This document shows positions 18,679 through 27,706 of a DNA stretch of 64,000 nt, one piece after another. The notes below the pieces were generated by a model. The model had not been told where the DNA came from. It saw only the letters and a list, made by a program, of their open reading frames with translations, and did no database searches. Origin of the DNA: Castellaniella sp040276065 (lineage in GTDB: Bacteria; Pseudomonadota; Gammaproteobacteria; Burkholderiales; Burkholderiaceae_B); the NCBI RefSeq assembly GCF_040276065.1, contig NZ_JBELOI010000013.1, forward strand, positions 1-64,000, in the 5' to 3' direction. The stretch's first letter is position 1. Each line of letters opens with the position of its first letter. The translations under genes and the position numbers were made by a program.

Positions 18679-20091
18679 TCAGCCCAGGACCTTGCCGGGG
18701 TTCATGATGCCCGTGGGGTCCAGGGCGTGCTTGATGCGGCGCATCAGGGCGATTTCGACCGGATCCTTGTAGCGCGGCAGGACATCGCGCTTGAGCTGCC
18801 CGACGCCGTGCTCGGCGCTGATCGAGCCGCCCACGGCATGGACGCTGTCGTGCACCAGTTCATAGACTGCCGCCTGGCGCGACAACAGCTCGCCCTCGGC
18901 CCACCCCTCGCCGCGGGCGACGTTGTAATGCAGATTGCCGTCGCCCAGATGGCCGAAGATCACGTGGCGGATTCCGGGGAAGGCCCGCTGCAAAGCGAGA
19001 TTGGTGTCCCGCACAAAGGCCGCCATGCGCGACACCGGGATCGAGACATCGTGCTTGATGCTCTTGCCGGATTCCTTTTCGGCGAGCGGGATGCTCTCGC
19101 GCAGGTGCCACAGCGCCTTGCTCTGCGCCATGGACTCGGCGATCACCGCATCGCGCACATGGCCGGACTCGATCGCCTCGCCCACGACGGCCTCGAAGCG
19201 CTCGCGCGCGTGGGCCTCGCTCTCGCTGTCGGAGAGTTCGAGCAGCGCATACCACGGCAGGTCCGCCGAGGCGCCCTCGAAGGGCAGGCGCTGTTGTGGA
19301 AAGCAGCGCACGACATCCTGCAGGCAATCGCCCGCCATCAACTCGAAGCCGGTCAACGAGGCGCCCAGGCCGCGCCGCGCCAGCGCCAGCATGGCGACGC
19401 CGTCCTCGATGGAGTCCAGGGCGAGCAGGGCCGTGCAATGCGCCACGGGCTGGGGATAGAGCTTGAGTGTCGCCGCGGTGATGATGCCCAGCGTCCCCTC
19501 GCTGCCGATGTACAAGTCGCGCAGATCGTAGCCGGTGTTGTCCTTGCGCAGCCCGCGCAGGCCGTGCCAGATCTCGCCCTCGGCGGTCACGACCTCGAGG
19601 CCGAGCGTCAACTCGCGCATATTGCCGTAGCGCAGCACCTGGGTGCCGCCCGCGTTCGTCGCGAGATTCCCGCCGATCGTGCAACTGCCCTCGGCCGCCA
19701 GGCTGAGGGGAAACAGGCGATCGGCCGCGCGCGCGGCCTCTTGCACTGACTGCAGGACGCAGCCGGCCTCGACCTCCATCGTGTCATTGTCCAGGTCCAT
19801 GGCGCGGATGCGGTTCAGGCGCAGCAGGGACAACACCACGGCCTGCCCCGAGGCATCGGGGGTCGCGCCGCCGCACAGGCCGGTATTGCCGCCCTGCGGC
19901 ACGATCGGCGCGCCGTGCGCGGCACACAGGCGCAGCACAGCGGCCACCTCGTCGGTCGATCCCGGACGCACCACCGCCAGGGCCTGGCCGCTGTAGCGGT
20001 CGCGCCAGTCCGACAAATAGGGCGCCGCATCGGCGTCAGTCAACACATGCTGCCCGCCCACGGCAGCGCGCAAGGCATCCAGAAGACTCAT
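18679..20091 (-). CDS. FAD-linked oxidase (D-lactate / D-2-hydroxyglutarate dehydrogenase type)
   Basis: A 470-residue flavoprotein of the VAO/GlcD family, which oxidises D-2-hydroxy acids. The FAD domain shows VVRPGSTDEVAAVL, the loop VPQGGNTGLCGGATP, GGNLATNAGGTQVLRYGN and SEGTLGIITAATL. The C-terminal cap carries the metal/substrate motif HVIFGHLGDGNLHYNV and SAEHGVGQLKRDVL. The start MSLLDALRAA (20091) is preferred over an unsupported 33-codon extension. Substrate cannot be fixed; D-2-hydroxyglutarate and D-lactate dehydrogenases share this signature. It is convergent with hmgA and divergent from the phosphohexomutase. Confidence 0.9.
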   Translation of the reverse strand: MSLLDALRAAVGGQHVLTDADAAPYLSDWRDRYSGQALAVVRPGSTDEVAAVLRLCAAHGAPIVPQGGNTGLCGGATPDASGQAVVLSLLRLNRIRAMDLDNDTMEVEAGCVLQSVQEAARAADRLFPLSLAAEGSCTIGGNLATNAGGTQVLRYGNMRELTLGLEVVTAEGEIWHGLRGLRKDNTGYDLRDLYIGSEGTLGIITAATLKLYPQPVAHCTALLALDSIEDGVAMLALARRGLGASLTGFELMAGDCLQDVVRCFPQQRLPFEGASADLPWYALLELSDSESEAHARERFEAVVGEAIESGHVRDAVIAESMAQSKALWHLRESIPLAEKESGKSIKHDVSIPVSRMAAFVRDTNLALQRAFPGIRHVIFGHLGDGNLHYNVARGEGWAEGELLSRQAAVYELVHDSVHAVGGSISAEHGVGQLKRDVLPRYKDPVEIALMRRIKHALDPTGIMNPGKVLG

Positions 20092-20248
20092 GATCCTATG
20101 ATTCCAATATCCCTCCCCGCGAAGGGGAACCCAGTCATTGTAAACACCGCGCTCGAGGCTGGCATCCCGAGGCCCCGTTCGATGAATCATTCTTCAAACG
20201 GGGCCTGCGGCGCGGGCCTTTGGCGGCCACCGGGCGGACCGTGGCGGC

Positions 20249-21682
20249 ATGGGCGATAATCCCCCCGTGATAATCCCCGACGGAGCCCGAACCGTGTCCC
20301 AACAGCCCGACTTGCCCGATGCCGTCTTCAAGGCCTACGACATCCGGGGCACCGTGCCCAACCAGATCGACGAGGGATTCGCCCGGCGTCTGGGGCTGGC
20401 CCTGGCGGCCCAGGCACGCACCGAGGGCGTCTCGGCCCTGGTGATCGGCTACGACGGGCGCCTCAGCAGCCCCGCCCTGGCCGCGGCCTTGCGCGACGGC
20501 CTGCGCGCCGGCGGCATCGACACCCTGGACCTGGGCCTGGTGCACACGCCCCTGGTTTATTTCGCCGCCCATCTGCAGGGCACCGGCTCAGGGGTGGCGA
20601 TCACCGGCAGCCACAACCCGCCGGACTACAACGGCTTCAAGCTGATGATGGCGGGCCGCACCCTGCACGGCGAGGACATCCAGGCACTGGCCGCGGCCAT
20701 GCGCGCGCCGCAGCACGAGACGTCCGCACGCGGCGCGGACGAGCGCCAGGACCTCGTCGACACCTACGTTCGCCACATCGCCGATCACGTCCACCTGGCG
20801 CGCGGCATGCGCGTGGCCATCGATTGCGGCAACGGCGTGGGCGCGGTGGCCGCGGCGCGCCTGTACCGCGCCCTGGGCTGCGAGGTCGACGAGCTCTACT
20901 GCAGCGTCGACGGACGGTTCCCGAACCACCACCCCGATCCCGCCGACCCCGCCAACCTCCAGGACCTCATCGCGCACGTCCAGGCCTCGGACTGCGAACT
21001 GGGCCTGGCCTTCGACGGCGACGCCGACCGCCTGGGCGTGGTCACCAAGTCCGGCCAGATCATCTGGCCCGACCGCCAGATGATCCTGTTCGCCCGCGAC
21101 GTGCTGCGCCGCGTCCCGGGCGCGCCCATCCTGTTCGACGTCAAGTGCAGTCGCCACCTGGGCCAGGCCATCGCCGAGGCGGGCGGCCAGCCCGTCATGG
21201 CGCAGACCGGGCACTCCCTGATCAAGGCAAAGCTCGCGGAAACCGGGGCGCCACTCGCCGGCGAGATGAGCGGCCACATTTTCTTCAAGGAACGCTGGTT
21301 CGGCTTCGACGACGGCTTGTACGCGGGCGCGCGCCTGCTCGAGATCCTGTCGCGCGACCCGGACCCCAGCCGGGTGCTCGAGGCCCTGCCGCAGGGGATC
21401 TCGACCCCCGAGCTGAAGCTGCCGATGCGCGAAGGCGAGCCGCACCGGCTCATCGAGCGCCTACGCGCCGAGGGGCGCTTTCCGGGGGCCGGGCGCCTGG
21501 TGACCATCGACGGCGTTCGTGCCGAGTACGCCGATGGCTTCGGCCTGGCGCGGGCCTCGAACACCACGCCGGTCGTGGTGCTGCGCTTCGAGGGCGACAC
21601 GCCCGAGGCGCTCGCCCGCATCCAGGACGAGTTTCGCGCCGCCTTGGGCGCGCTGCAGCCCGGCCTCGCCCTACCCTTCTGA
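20249..21682 (+). CDS. Phosphomannomutase / phosphoglucomutase
   Basis: Alpha-D-phosphohexomutase of the AlgC/ManB type, interconverting hexose 6- and 1-phosphates for sugar-nucleotide synthesis. Motifs: FKAYDIRGTVPNQI at the N-terminus, the phosphoserine loop ITGSHNPPDYNGFK, the Mg site AFDGDADRLGVV, and the sugar-binding loop GEMSGHIFF. Either ATG 20249 (477 residues) or GTG 20294 (462 residues, MSQQPDLPDAVF) could be the start; the GTG fits the family N-terminus better. It is convergent with the polysaccharide cluster and overlaps its last gene by 12 nt, so it may supply its precursors although it is separately transcribed. Confidence 0.93.
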   Translation: MGDNPPVIIPDGARTVSQQPDLPDAVFKAYDIRGTVPNQIDEGFARRLGLALAAQARTEGVSALVIGYDGRLSSPALAAALRDGLRAGGIDTLDLGLVHTPLVYFAAHLQGTGSGVAITGSHNPPDYNGFKLMMAGRTLHGEDIQALAAAMRAPQHETSARGADERQDLVDTYVRHIADHVHLARGMRVAIDCGNGVGAVAAARLYRALGCEVDELYCSVDGRFPNHHPDPADPANLQDLIAHVQASDCELGLAFDGDADRLGVVTKSGQIIWPDRQMILFARDVLRRVPGAPILFDVKCSRHLGQAIAEAGGQPVMAQTGHSLIKAKLAETGAPLAGEMSGHIFFKERWFGFDDGLYAGARLLEILSRDPDPSRVLEALPQGISTPELKLPMREGEPHRLIERLRAEGRFPGAGRLVTIDGVRAEYADGFGLARASNTTPVVVLRFEGDTPEALARIQDEFRAALGALQPGLALPF

Positions 21683-24013
21683 ACCGCGCAGCAGGGTGCG
21701 ATAGAGATCCAGGTGCGCCTGGACGACCGGCCGGATGCCGAAATCGCGCTCGGCCAGCGCGCGCCCCGCGGCCCCCATGGCGACGCGTGCGGCCTCGTCG
21801 GCGGCCAGCGCGATCACCGCATCGGCCAGCGCCCGCGCATCGCGCGGCGGCACGAGCACGCCGCTCACGCCCGGGTCGACGGCATCGCGGCAACCCGGCA
21901 CATCCGTGGTGACCACCGGCCGGCCGCAGGCGGCGGCCTCGACCAGAGACTTGGGCAGGCCCTCGCGGTAGGACGGCAGCGCCACCAGGTGCGCCGCCGC
22001 GTACAGCGCGGCGACGTCGGCGCATTCACCCACGTATTCGATCGTTCCCGCGCGCACCCAGGCATCCAGCTCGTCCCGGGTGATGGAGGCCGGATTGCCG
22101 GGATCGGGGCTGCCCGCCAGCACCCAGCGCAAACCCGCGCCGCGCGCGGCGGCCAGGCCGGCCGCCTCGACGAACTCCGCCACGCCCTTGTCGCGCAACA
22201 GGCGCGAAGCCATGACGACCGTGACGGGCCCTGGAGGCAGGGGCTGCGGCGCGTATCGATCCAGATCGACGCCCGAGCCACGGATCATGACAGCCCGCTC
22301 GGGGCGCACGGCACCGGCCGCGACCAGCACGTCGCGGTCGCTGGCGTTCTGGAAAACCACGCGGCTGTTGCGATGGCCCAGGGCGAGGCGATAGAGCCAC
22401 AGGGCACCCTGGCGCAGGGGGTCGACGCCGCCGCGCCCACGCATGAACACGTAGCCCAGCCCCGAGACGGCGGCCACATAGGCGGGTACCCGGGCCAGGC
22501 GGCACGCGATGCCGCCGTAGAGGACCGCCTTAATGGTCACGGCATGCACCAGATCCGGCCGCACGCGCCGCAACAAGCGCCGGAACGCCAGCAGGGTGCG
22601 CGCTTCGACCCACGGATTGGTGCCGCTGCGCGAGAGCGGCACCACGTGATGATGCAGGCCATGGGCCAGGATCTCGGCCACCGCCGGGCCGTCCGGGGTC
22701 GCCACGTGAACCTCCATGCCCGCATCGCGCGCGGCCAGGGCGAGCGGCAGCCGGTGCGAGACCAGGAAGCCCGGATTGTTCACAAAAAACAACATGCGCC
22801 GGCGCCCCGTGTCGCCGGCTATCGCAGCCGCCCCGGGCGTCGGAAAGTCCTCTGCCAGGCGGCGCCAGATCGTCGCATAACGCCGCGTCATGGCCCGCAG
22901 GCTGTAGCGCGCGGCCACCGACTCGCGCGCCGCCCGCAGGCGCTGCGCCGCGTCGGGCGCGCGCACGGCCGCGATGGCGCGCTCGATGGCCTCGGCCAGG
23001 GCGACCGGATCCTGCGGCGGCACGATCCAGCCATGATCGCCCACGATCAGCGCCGCATCCCCCACGTCCGTCGCCACGCAGGCGACGCCGCTGGCCATGG
23101 CCTCGGAGACTACATTGGGGAAGCCCTCGGCGCGGCTCGAAAGCACATGCACGTCCAGGGCACGCATCAGGGTCGGAACATCATCGCGCCGCCCCAGGAA
23201 AATCAAGTGATCGAGCAGGCCGTAGTGCCGCGCCAGGGCCATCATCGGGGCATTGTCGCGCGACATGCCGGACCCAGCCAGCACACAGCGCAAGTCCGGA
23301 TGGCGCCGCACGCACAAGGCGAGCGCCGCAAAGAGATTGGCGTGGTCCTTCAGGGGATTCCAGCGGGCCATGCTGCCCAGCAGCGGGACGTCCTCTCTCA
23401 GCCCCCACTCGGCCCGCAGGCGGACGCGATCTTCGGCGTCGGGATGCCAAACGTCGAGATCGTAGCCGTTGGGGGCGAGCAGCAGGCGATCGGCGCGATA
23501 GCCCCAGTCCGCATGCACCTCGGCCGCCTTCCGGGCGCAGGCGACGATCACTGCGGGCACCCAGCCGGATACGCGCGCGCACAGCCAGGCCGTCGCCCGC
23601 GAGGAACGGCTGCTGCGGCCCAGGTCGACGCCCGAATTTCGAATACCCCAGGCCACCGCGCGGATTCCGGCCAGGCGCGCCACCAGGCCGCCGATGAGAT
23701 CGGCGTGATACATCCAAGTCTGCACCACATCGGGCCGCCGCGCCCGCAGAATGCGGTACAGGCGCAGCAGGCCCCGCGCGGTGCCCGCAATGCCTTGCAT
23801 GTCCAGCGTGACCACCTCGATCCCCGCCTCGCGCAGGCGCGGACCGAACACGCCCTCGCCGCGCATCGAGACCACGGAATGCCGGACACCAGGTTCGGGG
23901 GCCGTCGCGAGGCGATGCAGGACGGTCTCGGCGCCGCCGTGCAGCAGTCCCGAAATGATGTGCATCACGTGCAGCGGCACGGCCACCTCTGAATCAATCG
24001 TGTTCATATTCAT
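21671..24013 (-). CDS. Tandem fusion of two GT4 glycosyltransferases
   Basis: A single uninterrupted frame of ~780 residues holding two complete GT-B glycosyltransferases. Half one (~residues 15-395) begins MHIISGLLHGGAETVLHRLA and carries the GT4 motif EGFPNVVSEAM (E-x7-E). Half two (~407-775) begins MLFFVNNPGFLVSHRLPLAL and carries YREGLPKSLVEAA and VVTTDVPGCRDAV, resembling the PglA-like GT4 group. A ~12-residue Ala/Gly linker joins them; an ATG at 22795 opens half two, but no stop separates the halves. The start is MNMNTIDSEV (24013), overlapping the upstream glycosyltransferase gene by 20 nt; internal Mets at 24007 and 23965 are also possible. It probably adds two successive sugars to the polysaccharide repeat unit; donors and acceptors are unknown. 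Confidence 0.85.
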   Translation of the reverse strand: MNMNTIDSEVAVPLHVMHIISGLLHGGAETVLHRLATAPEPGVRHSVVSMRGEGVFGPRLREAGIEVVTLDMQGIAGTARGLLRLYRILRARRPDVVQTWMYHADLIGGLVARLAGIRAVAWGIRNSGVDLGRSSRSSRATAWLCARVSGWVPAVIVACARKAAEVHADWGYRADRLLLAPNGYDLDVWHPDAEDRVRLRAEWGLREDVPLLGSMARWNPLKDHANLFAALALCVRRHPDLRCVLAGSGMSRDNAPMMALARHYGLLDHLIFLGRRDDVPTLMRALDVHVLSSRAEGFPNVVSEAMASGVACVATDVGDAALIVGDHGWIVPPQDPVALAEAIERAIAAVRAPDAAQRLRAARESVAARYSLRAMTRRYATIWRRLAEDFPTPGAAAIAGDTGRRRMLFFVNNPGFLVSHRLPLALAARDAGMEVHVATPDGPAVAEILAHGLHHHVVPLSRSGTNPWVEARTLLAFRRLLRRVRPDLVHAVTIKAVLYGGIACRLARVPAYVAAVSGLGYVFMRGRGGVDPLRQGALWLYRLALGHRNSRVVFQNASDRDVLVAAGAVRPERAVMIRGSGVDLDRYAPQPLPPGPVTVVMASRLLRDKGVAEFVEAAGLAAARGAGLRWVLAGSPDPGNPASITRDELDAWVRAGTIEYVGECADVAALYAAAHLVALPSYREGLPKSLVEAAACGRPVVTTDVPGCRDAVDPGVSGVLVPPRDARALADAVIALAADEAARVAMGAAGRALAERDFGIRPVVQAHLDLYRTLLRGSEG

Positions 24014-25127
24014 GGATCTCCGGGCTGCCGGCCTCGTCCGACCACGCGGCGTCCCATTGTCGCAAAATGCCATCCAGGCCGTAGCGCGCGCGCACTGAGG
24101 CGGCGGCGCGGTGGCCCAGATCCTCGCGCCATTGCGGCGTGGCCGACATGAGCTGGTCCAGCGCCGCCGCAAGGGCCGCGTCATCGCCCGCCGGCACCAA
24201 CTGCGCATCGCGCCCCCCGCGGCTGAGCTCGCGCGGACCGCTCGGGCAATCGGTGGCGACGCACGGCAGCCCCAGCGCCATGGCCTCGAGCAGGGCGTTG
24301 GGGAAACCCTCGACCGCCGAGGACAATACAAAGGCATGGGCGCCGGCGAGTTCGCGCCACGGCGCCTCGGTGCGGCCCGGCAGCAGAATGCGGTCCTCGA
24401 GGCCCAGCTCGGCCACGCGCCCCAGGCAGGCCACGCGCCGCGGCCCGTCGCCCCAAATCACCAGATCCCAGTCAGGATGGCGCGGCGCCAGGTCCGCGAA
24501 GACCTCGATCAAGGCCTCGAAGCGCTTGACCGGATTGAAGCGGCCCAGGGCCGCCAGGCGCCGGCGCGCCGGCGCGCCGGGCTCCCGAGCGCGCGGCGCG
24601 GGCAGACCATCGGGCAAGGGATTGGGGATGACGGATAAACGGCGCGTGCCGGGCGCCACCGCCATCAGTCGCGGCAGGCTCTGGCGGGTTTGGACCACCA
24701 CGCGGCGGGCCCAGGGATAGGTCCAGCGCCGCAGCATGCGCAGGGCGGGCTCGAGGTTGACGCTGTGGGCGGGATCAGTGCGCTCGGACACCACCACCGG
24801 CAGGCCCAACCCCCGCGTGGCGAGCAGCACAGTGACGTTTACATTGGTGAGAAACGATAGCACCCGGTCGGGCGCCGTCTCACGCGCCAAGGCGCGCAGG
24901 GCGCGCAGCTTGTCCAGCGGCCGCCGCCAGCGCGGCCCCTGGATCCGGTCGGCGAGCCAGAGCAGGCGCACACGGGCATCCAGCGCATAGGCGCAGGCCC
25001 CCCGCCCCGAATAGCAGCACACCAGCGTGACCGTATCCCCGCGGCGCGCCCAGGCATTGGCCAGCGTCGCCGCCACACGTTCGGCGCCGCCGCCGTGCAT
25101 CGAGCTGACCAGGAACAGGATGTGCAT
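23994..25127 (-). CDS. GT4 family glycosyltransferase
   Basis: A 377-residue retaining GT-B glycosyltransferase, probably cytoplasmic and membrane-associated. The N-terminal domain begins MHILFLVSSMHGGGAERVAA, the GG-AERV loop typical of GT4. The C-terminal domain has ALGRFNPVKRFEALIEVF, LVIWGDGP, and the donor-binding E-x7-E motif in SAVEGFPNALLEAMALGLP, then CVATDCPSGPREL. I chose the Met at 25127; the frame remains open upstream without similarity. It overlaps the fused glycosyltransferase by 20 nt and follows the next one by 19 nt. Confidence 0.9.
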   Translation of the reverse strand: MHILFLVSSMHGGGAERVAATLANAWARRGDTVTLVCCYSGRGACAYALDARVRLLWLADRIQGPRWRRPLDKLRALRALARETAPDRVLSFLTNVNVTVLLATRGLGLPVVVSERTDPAHSVNLEPALRMLRRWTYPWARRVVVQTRQSLPRLMAVAPGTRRLSVIPNPLPDGLPAPRAREPGAPARRRLAALGRFNPVKRFEALIEVFADLAPRHPDWDLVIWGDGPRRVACLGRVAELGLEDRILLPGRTEAPWRELAGAHAFVLSSAVEGFPNALLEAMALGLPCVATDCPSGPRELSRGGRDAQLVPAGDDAALAAALDQLMSATPQWREDLGHRAAASVRARYGLDGILRQWDAAWSDEAGSPEIHEYEHD

Positions 25128-25146
25128 CGCCCCATGCCTCGCCGGT

Positions 25147-26316
25147 CTACTCGGCCTCGACCCGCCGGGTCTCGCCGGCGGCTCTCGAGACACCCACCGA
25201 ACGGCCCTGAAAGACCAGTTCCCACATCGCCATCACACGCGGCACGCCAAAGCGGTCGCGCACGTCCACCGCACGGCTCGCATAACGCCGGCGCTCCTCG
25301 GGATGGGCCATCAGGTTTGACAGCCAGGCGGCCAGGGCCTCGGGGTCGCCCTCGGGACGCACCAGCACCCCGTCGATCCCGTCCCGGATGATCTCGCGCG
25401 GGCCGGTGTCGCAATCGAAGGCCACGCACGGCAGGCCGCAGGCCATGGCCTCGAGCAGGGTGTTGGACAGGCCCTCGGCGCGCGAACTGAGGACATACAG
25501 GTCGGAGGACTCATACCATTGAGTCATATTGCCGACCCGCCCCGGCAGGGACACGCGCGCGGCCAGGCCCGCCTCGTCCACGGTGCGCTGCAGCTCGCCG
25601 CGCTGGCCCCCCTCGCCCAGGATCACCAGGTCCCAGTCCGGGAACAGCGGCGCGATGCGCGCAAAGGCGGCCAGCAAGAGGTCGAACCCCTTGACTGGAT
25701 GCAGGCGGCCGGCGGCCAACAGGCGATGCCGGCCGGGCTGCGCCGGCGGTTCGATCACCGGCTCGCCGGCACCCAGGGGCCAACGCACGGCGTTGGGAAT
25801 CACCTGGGCCCTGACCCCGGGCAGCGCCTCGTCCAGCCAACAGGCGGTGTCCCGCGTCAGGGCGATGACCGCGTCGGCGCGGGGGTAGGCCCAGCGCCGC
25901 AGGCGCTGCCAGACCTCGGGCAGGCGCTGGATCGGCGGATGGGTGTGTTCGGTGGCGATCACGCGGCACGGCAGGCGGCGGGCGGCCAATACGGACAGGA
26001 TCGAGGCCTTGGTCATCATGCCCAGCACGACACCCGGCCGCTCGTTGCGGATCAATCGCCGCAGGGCCCGCACCCGGCGCCAGTTGCCCCATGCGGCCCG
26101 CAGGCCGCCACCGCCATGCGCATCCAGGCCGAGCGCATGGCGCCGCACCCCGTTGGGCAGCGCATAAGCGTCCTCGGCGTCCGTCGTCTGCGTCACGACC
26201 GTGACCCGGCACCCCTGGTCGAGCCAATAGGCCGCCAAGTCGACGGCGACGCGCTCGGCGCCGCCGCCACGCAGCGAGTGGATCACGATCATCAGGTGGG
26301 CCTGCCTGCCAGTCAT
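25147..26316 (-). CDS. GT4 family glycosyltransferase
   Basis: A 389-residue GT-B glycosyltransferase. N-terminal motif VIHSLRGGGAERVAVDLA; C-terminal RLHPVKGFDLLLAAFARI, LVILGEGGQRGEL, and the donor site SSRAEGLSNTLLEAMACGLP with E-x7-E, then VAFDCDTGPREII. It closely resembles the neighbouring transferase, so the two probably arose by duplication. GT4 enzymes with this GPREI motif often transfer GalNAc, GlcNAc or Gal, but the sugar is not determined here. It starts immediately after the flippase stop (no intervening base). Confidence 0.9.
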   Translation of the reverse strand: MTGRQAHLMIVIHSLRGGGAERVAVDLAAYWLDQGCRVTVVTQTTDAEDAYALPNGVRRHALGLDAHGGGGLRAAWGNWRRVRALRRLIRNERPGVVLGMMTKASILSVLAARRLPCRVIATEHTHPPIQRLPEVWQRLRRWAYPRADAVIALTRDTACWLDEALPGVRAQVIPNAVRWPLGAGEPVIEPPAQPGRHRLLAAGRLHPVKGFDLLLAAFARIAPLFPDWDLVILGEGGQRGELQRTVDEAGLAARVSLPGRVGNMTQWYESSDLYVLSSRAEGLSNTLLEAMACGLPCVAFDCDTGPREIIRDGIDGVLVRPEGDPEALAAWLSNLMAHPEERRRYASRAVDVRDRFGVPRVMAMWELVFQGRSVGVSRAAGETRRVEAE

Positions 26317-27663
26317 TCAAACATTTCCATCGGAGGGTACGGCCGGGCGCCGCAGCGCCAGGCACAGATAGCATACATAGGACGAGGCGTACATGAGGGC
26401 TGTGGCCAGCATGATGCCCGCAGGCCCCATGACCGGCGCCAGTACATGATTCATGACCGCCTTCACCAAAAAGTTCAGCACCGCGATCAGTGCCATCAGT
26501 CCGTAGCGGTTCTGGCTCGCGAGCAGTTGCACAAGGATCAGCACGCCAAAATAGAAGGGCAATTGCAACAGGCCCCAGCGCAGCACCTCGGACACCACCA
26601 GCGTGTCACGCGCGGTGAAGGCGCCGCGCTCGAACAACAGGCTCACGCCCCAGGGCGCCAGCCACCAGCCCGCCAACACCACCAGCGCGCCCACGACCAG
26701 CATCCCCGCCGACCATTTCAAAGCCATGCGGCGCGCATGCGCCGGATCGCCCCGCCCCTGGATATCCGCCAGGACCGGCAGCGCGGCGCGCCCCACCGAG
26801 GCCGCCCCGATCCCCAGCACCAGGGACAGCAGGCGCGTGGCGTAGCCCAGCACCGCGTTGGCGTTGTCGCCCAGCCGGGCCGCGGTGTACTGGTCTATGG
26901 GCCCCACCAGGCTCATCGCCAGTTGGCCCACCAGCATGATGCCCGCCGCCGCGGCCAGCGTCGACCACTGCGGCGCACGGCGGCCCAGCACTGCCCCGCC
27001 AGGATGGCCGTCCGCGCGGGCCGCGAAGGCGGCCAGCAAGGTCGCCTGCAAAGCATAGCCCACCAAGGTCCCCCACAGCAGGGGCCACAGGCCCCCCGAG
27101 GGCGAGGCCAGGACCCATGCCAGGATCACCAGGGCCGGCATGCTGTCGAGCAGGGTGTTGACATGGCGTTCGTGCGCGCGCAGGCGCGCGGCGCTCAGGC
27201 CGGTCCAGACCGTGAACAGGGCCGCGGGGGCAAAGCCGAGAATCAGCAGTGTGCTCATCTCGCGCACGGGCGCGGCCAGGCCCTGCCCGACCCAGGGCAC
27301 GACCAGCGGCCAGAGCGCCAGCAGCGCGAGGCCGGTCGCCGCACCCAGCAGCAGCGCGGCGCCCTGCAGCTCGCGCAGGAAACGACCGTGCTCGGGCAGG
27401 CGGCGGCTGTGCACCAGCGCGGGGATCAGCACGACCGAACAGGCGCCCACCAGCGTGACCGGCAGCCAATTGGCCAGGGTCAGCGTGAACTGATAGGCGT
27501 CGACGATGTCGCTCACGCCGTAGCGGTAGGCCACCGCCATTTCCTTGAACGCCCCCACTACCTTGCCCAGCAACAGAAAGAACGCCACGCGCGCCGCCCC
27601 GAGGGCGATGCGGCGGTGATCCGCATGCAGGCTTGCGAGCCTGCGTCTCACGCCGAGCGCCAC
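26317..27663 (-). CDS. MurJ/MviN-like polysaccharide flippase
   Basis: Polytopic membrane protein of ~448 residues with 12-14 predicted helices, of the MOP-superfamily MviN/MurJ branch (AFFLLLGKVVGAFKEMAVAY, GVSDIVDAYQFTLTLANWLP, GACSVVLIPALVHSRRLPEH). Inside this cluster it most likely flips the undecaprenyl-linked repeat unit, the job usually done by Wzx. No ATG fits: I chose the GTG at 27663 (GTGGCGCTCGGC), preceded by GACGAGG; a GTG at 27651 is the alternative. Frame further upstream runs into the epimerase gene and is not supported. The C-terminus LCLALRRPAVPSDGNV directly abuts the next gene. Confidence 0.82.
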   Translation of the reverse strand: MALGVRRRLASLHADHRRIALGAARVAFFLLLGKVVGAFKEMAVAYRYGVSDIVDAYQFTLTLANWLPVTLVGACSVVLIPALVHSRRLPEHGRFLRELQGAALLLGAATGLALLALWPLVVPWVGQGLAAPVREMSTLLILGFAPAALFTVWTGLSAARLRAHERHVNTLLDSMPALVILAWVLASPSGGLWPLLWGTLVGYALQATLLAAFAARADGHPGGAVLGRRAPQWSTLAAAAGIMLVGQLAMSLVGPIDQYTAARLGDNANAVLGYATRLLSLVLGIGAASVGRAALPVLADIQGRGDPAHARRMALKWSAGMLVVGALVVLAGWWLAPWGVSLLFERGAFTARDTLVVSEVLRWGLLQLPFYFGVLILVQLLASQNRYGLMALIAVLNFLVKAVMNHVLAPVMGPAGIMLATALMYASSYVCYLCLALRRPAVPSDGNV

Positions 27664-27706
27664 GCGCGCCTCGTCCAGGCCCGCATCGCCGCGATGCGTG
27701 TCCCGC

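Noticed and set aside
22780..22840. Frameshift or sequencing error creating the glycosyltransferase fusion
   Set aside because: Both halves are intact in the same frame with a plausible linker and no remnant stop, so I report a fusion, though re-sequencing would settle it.
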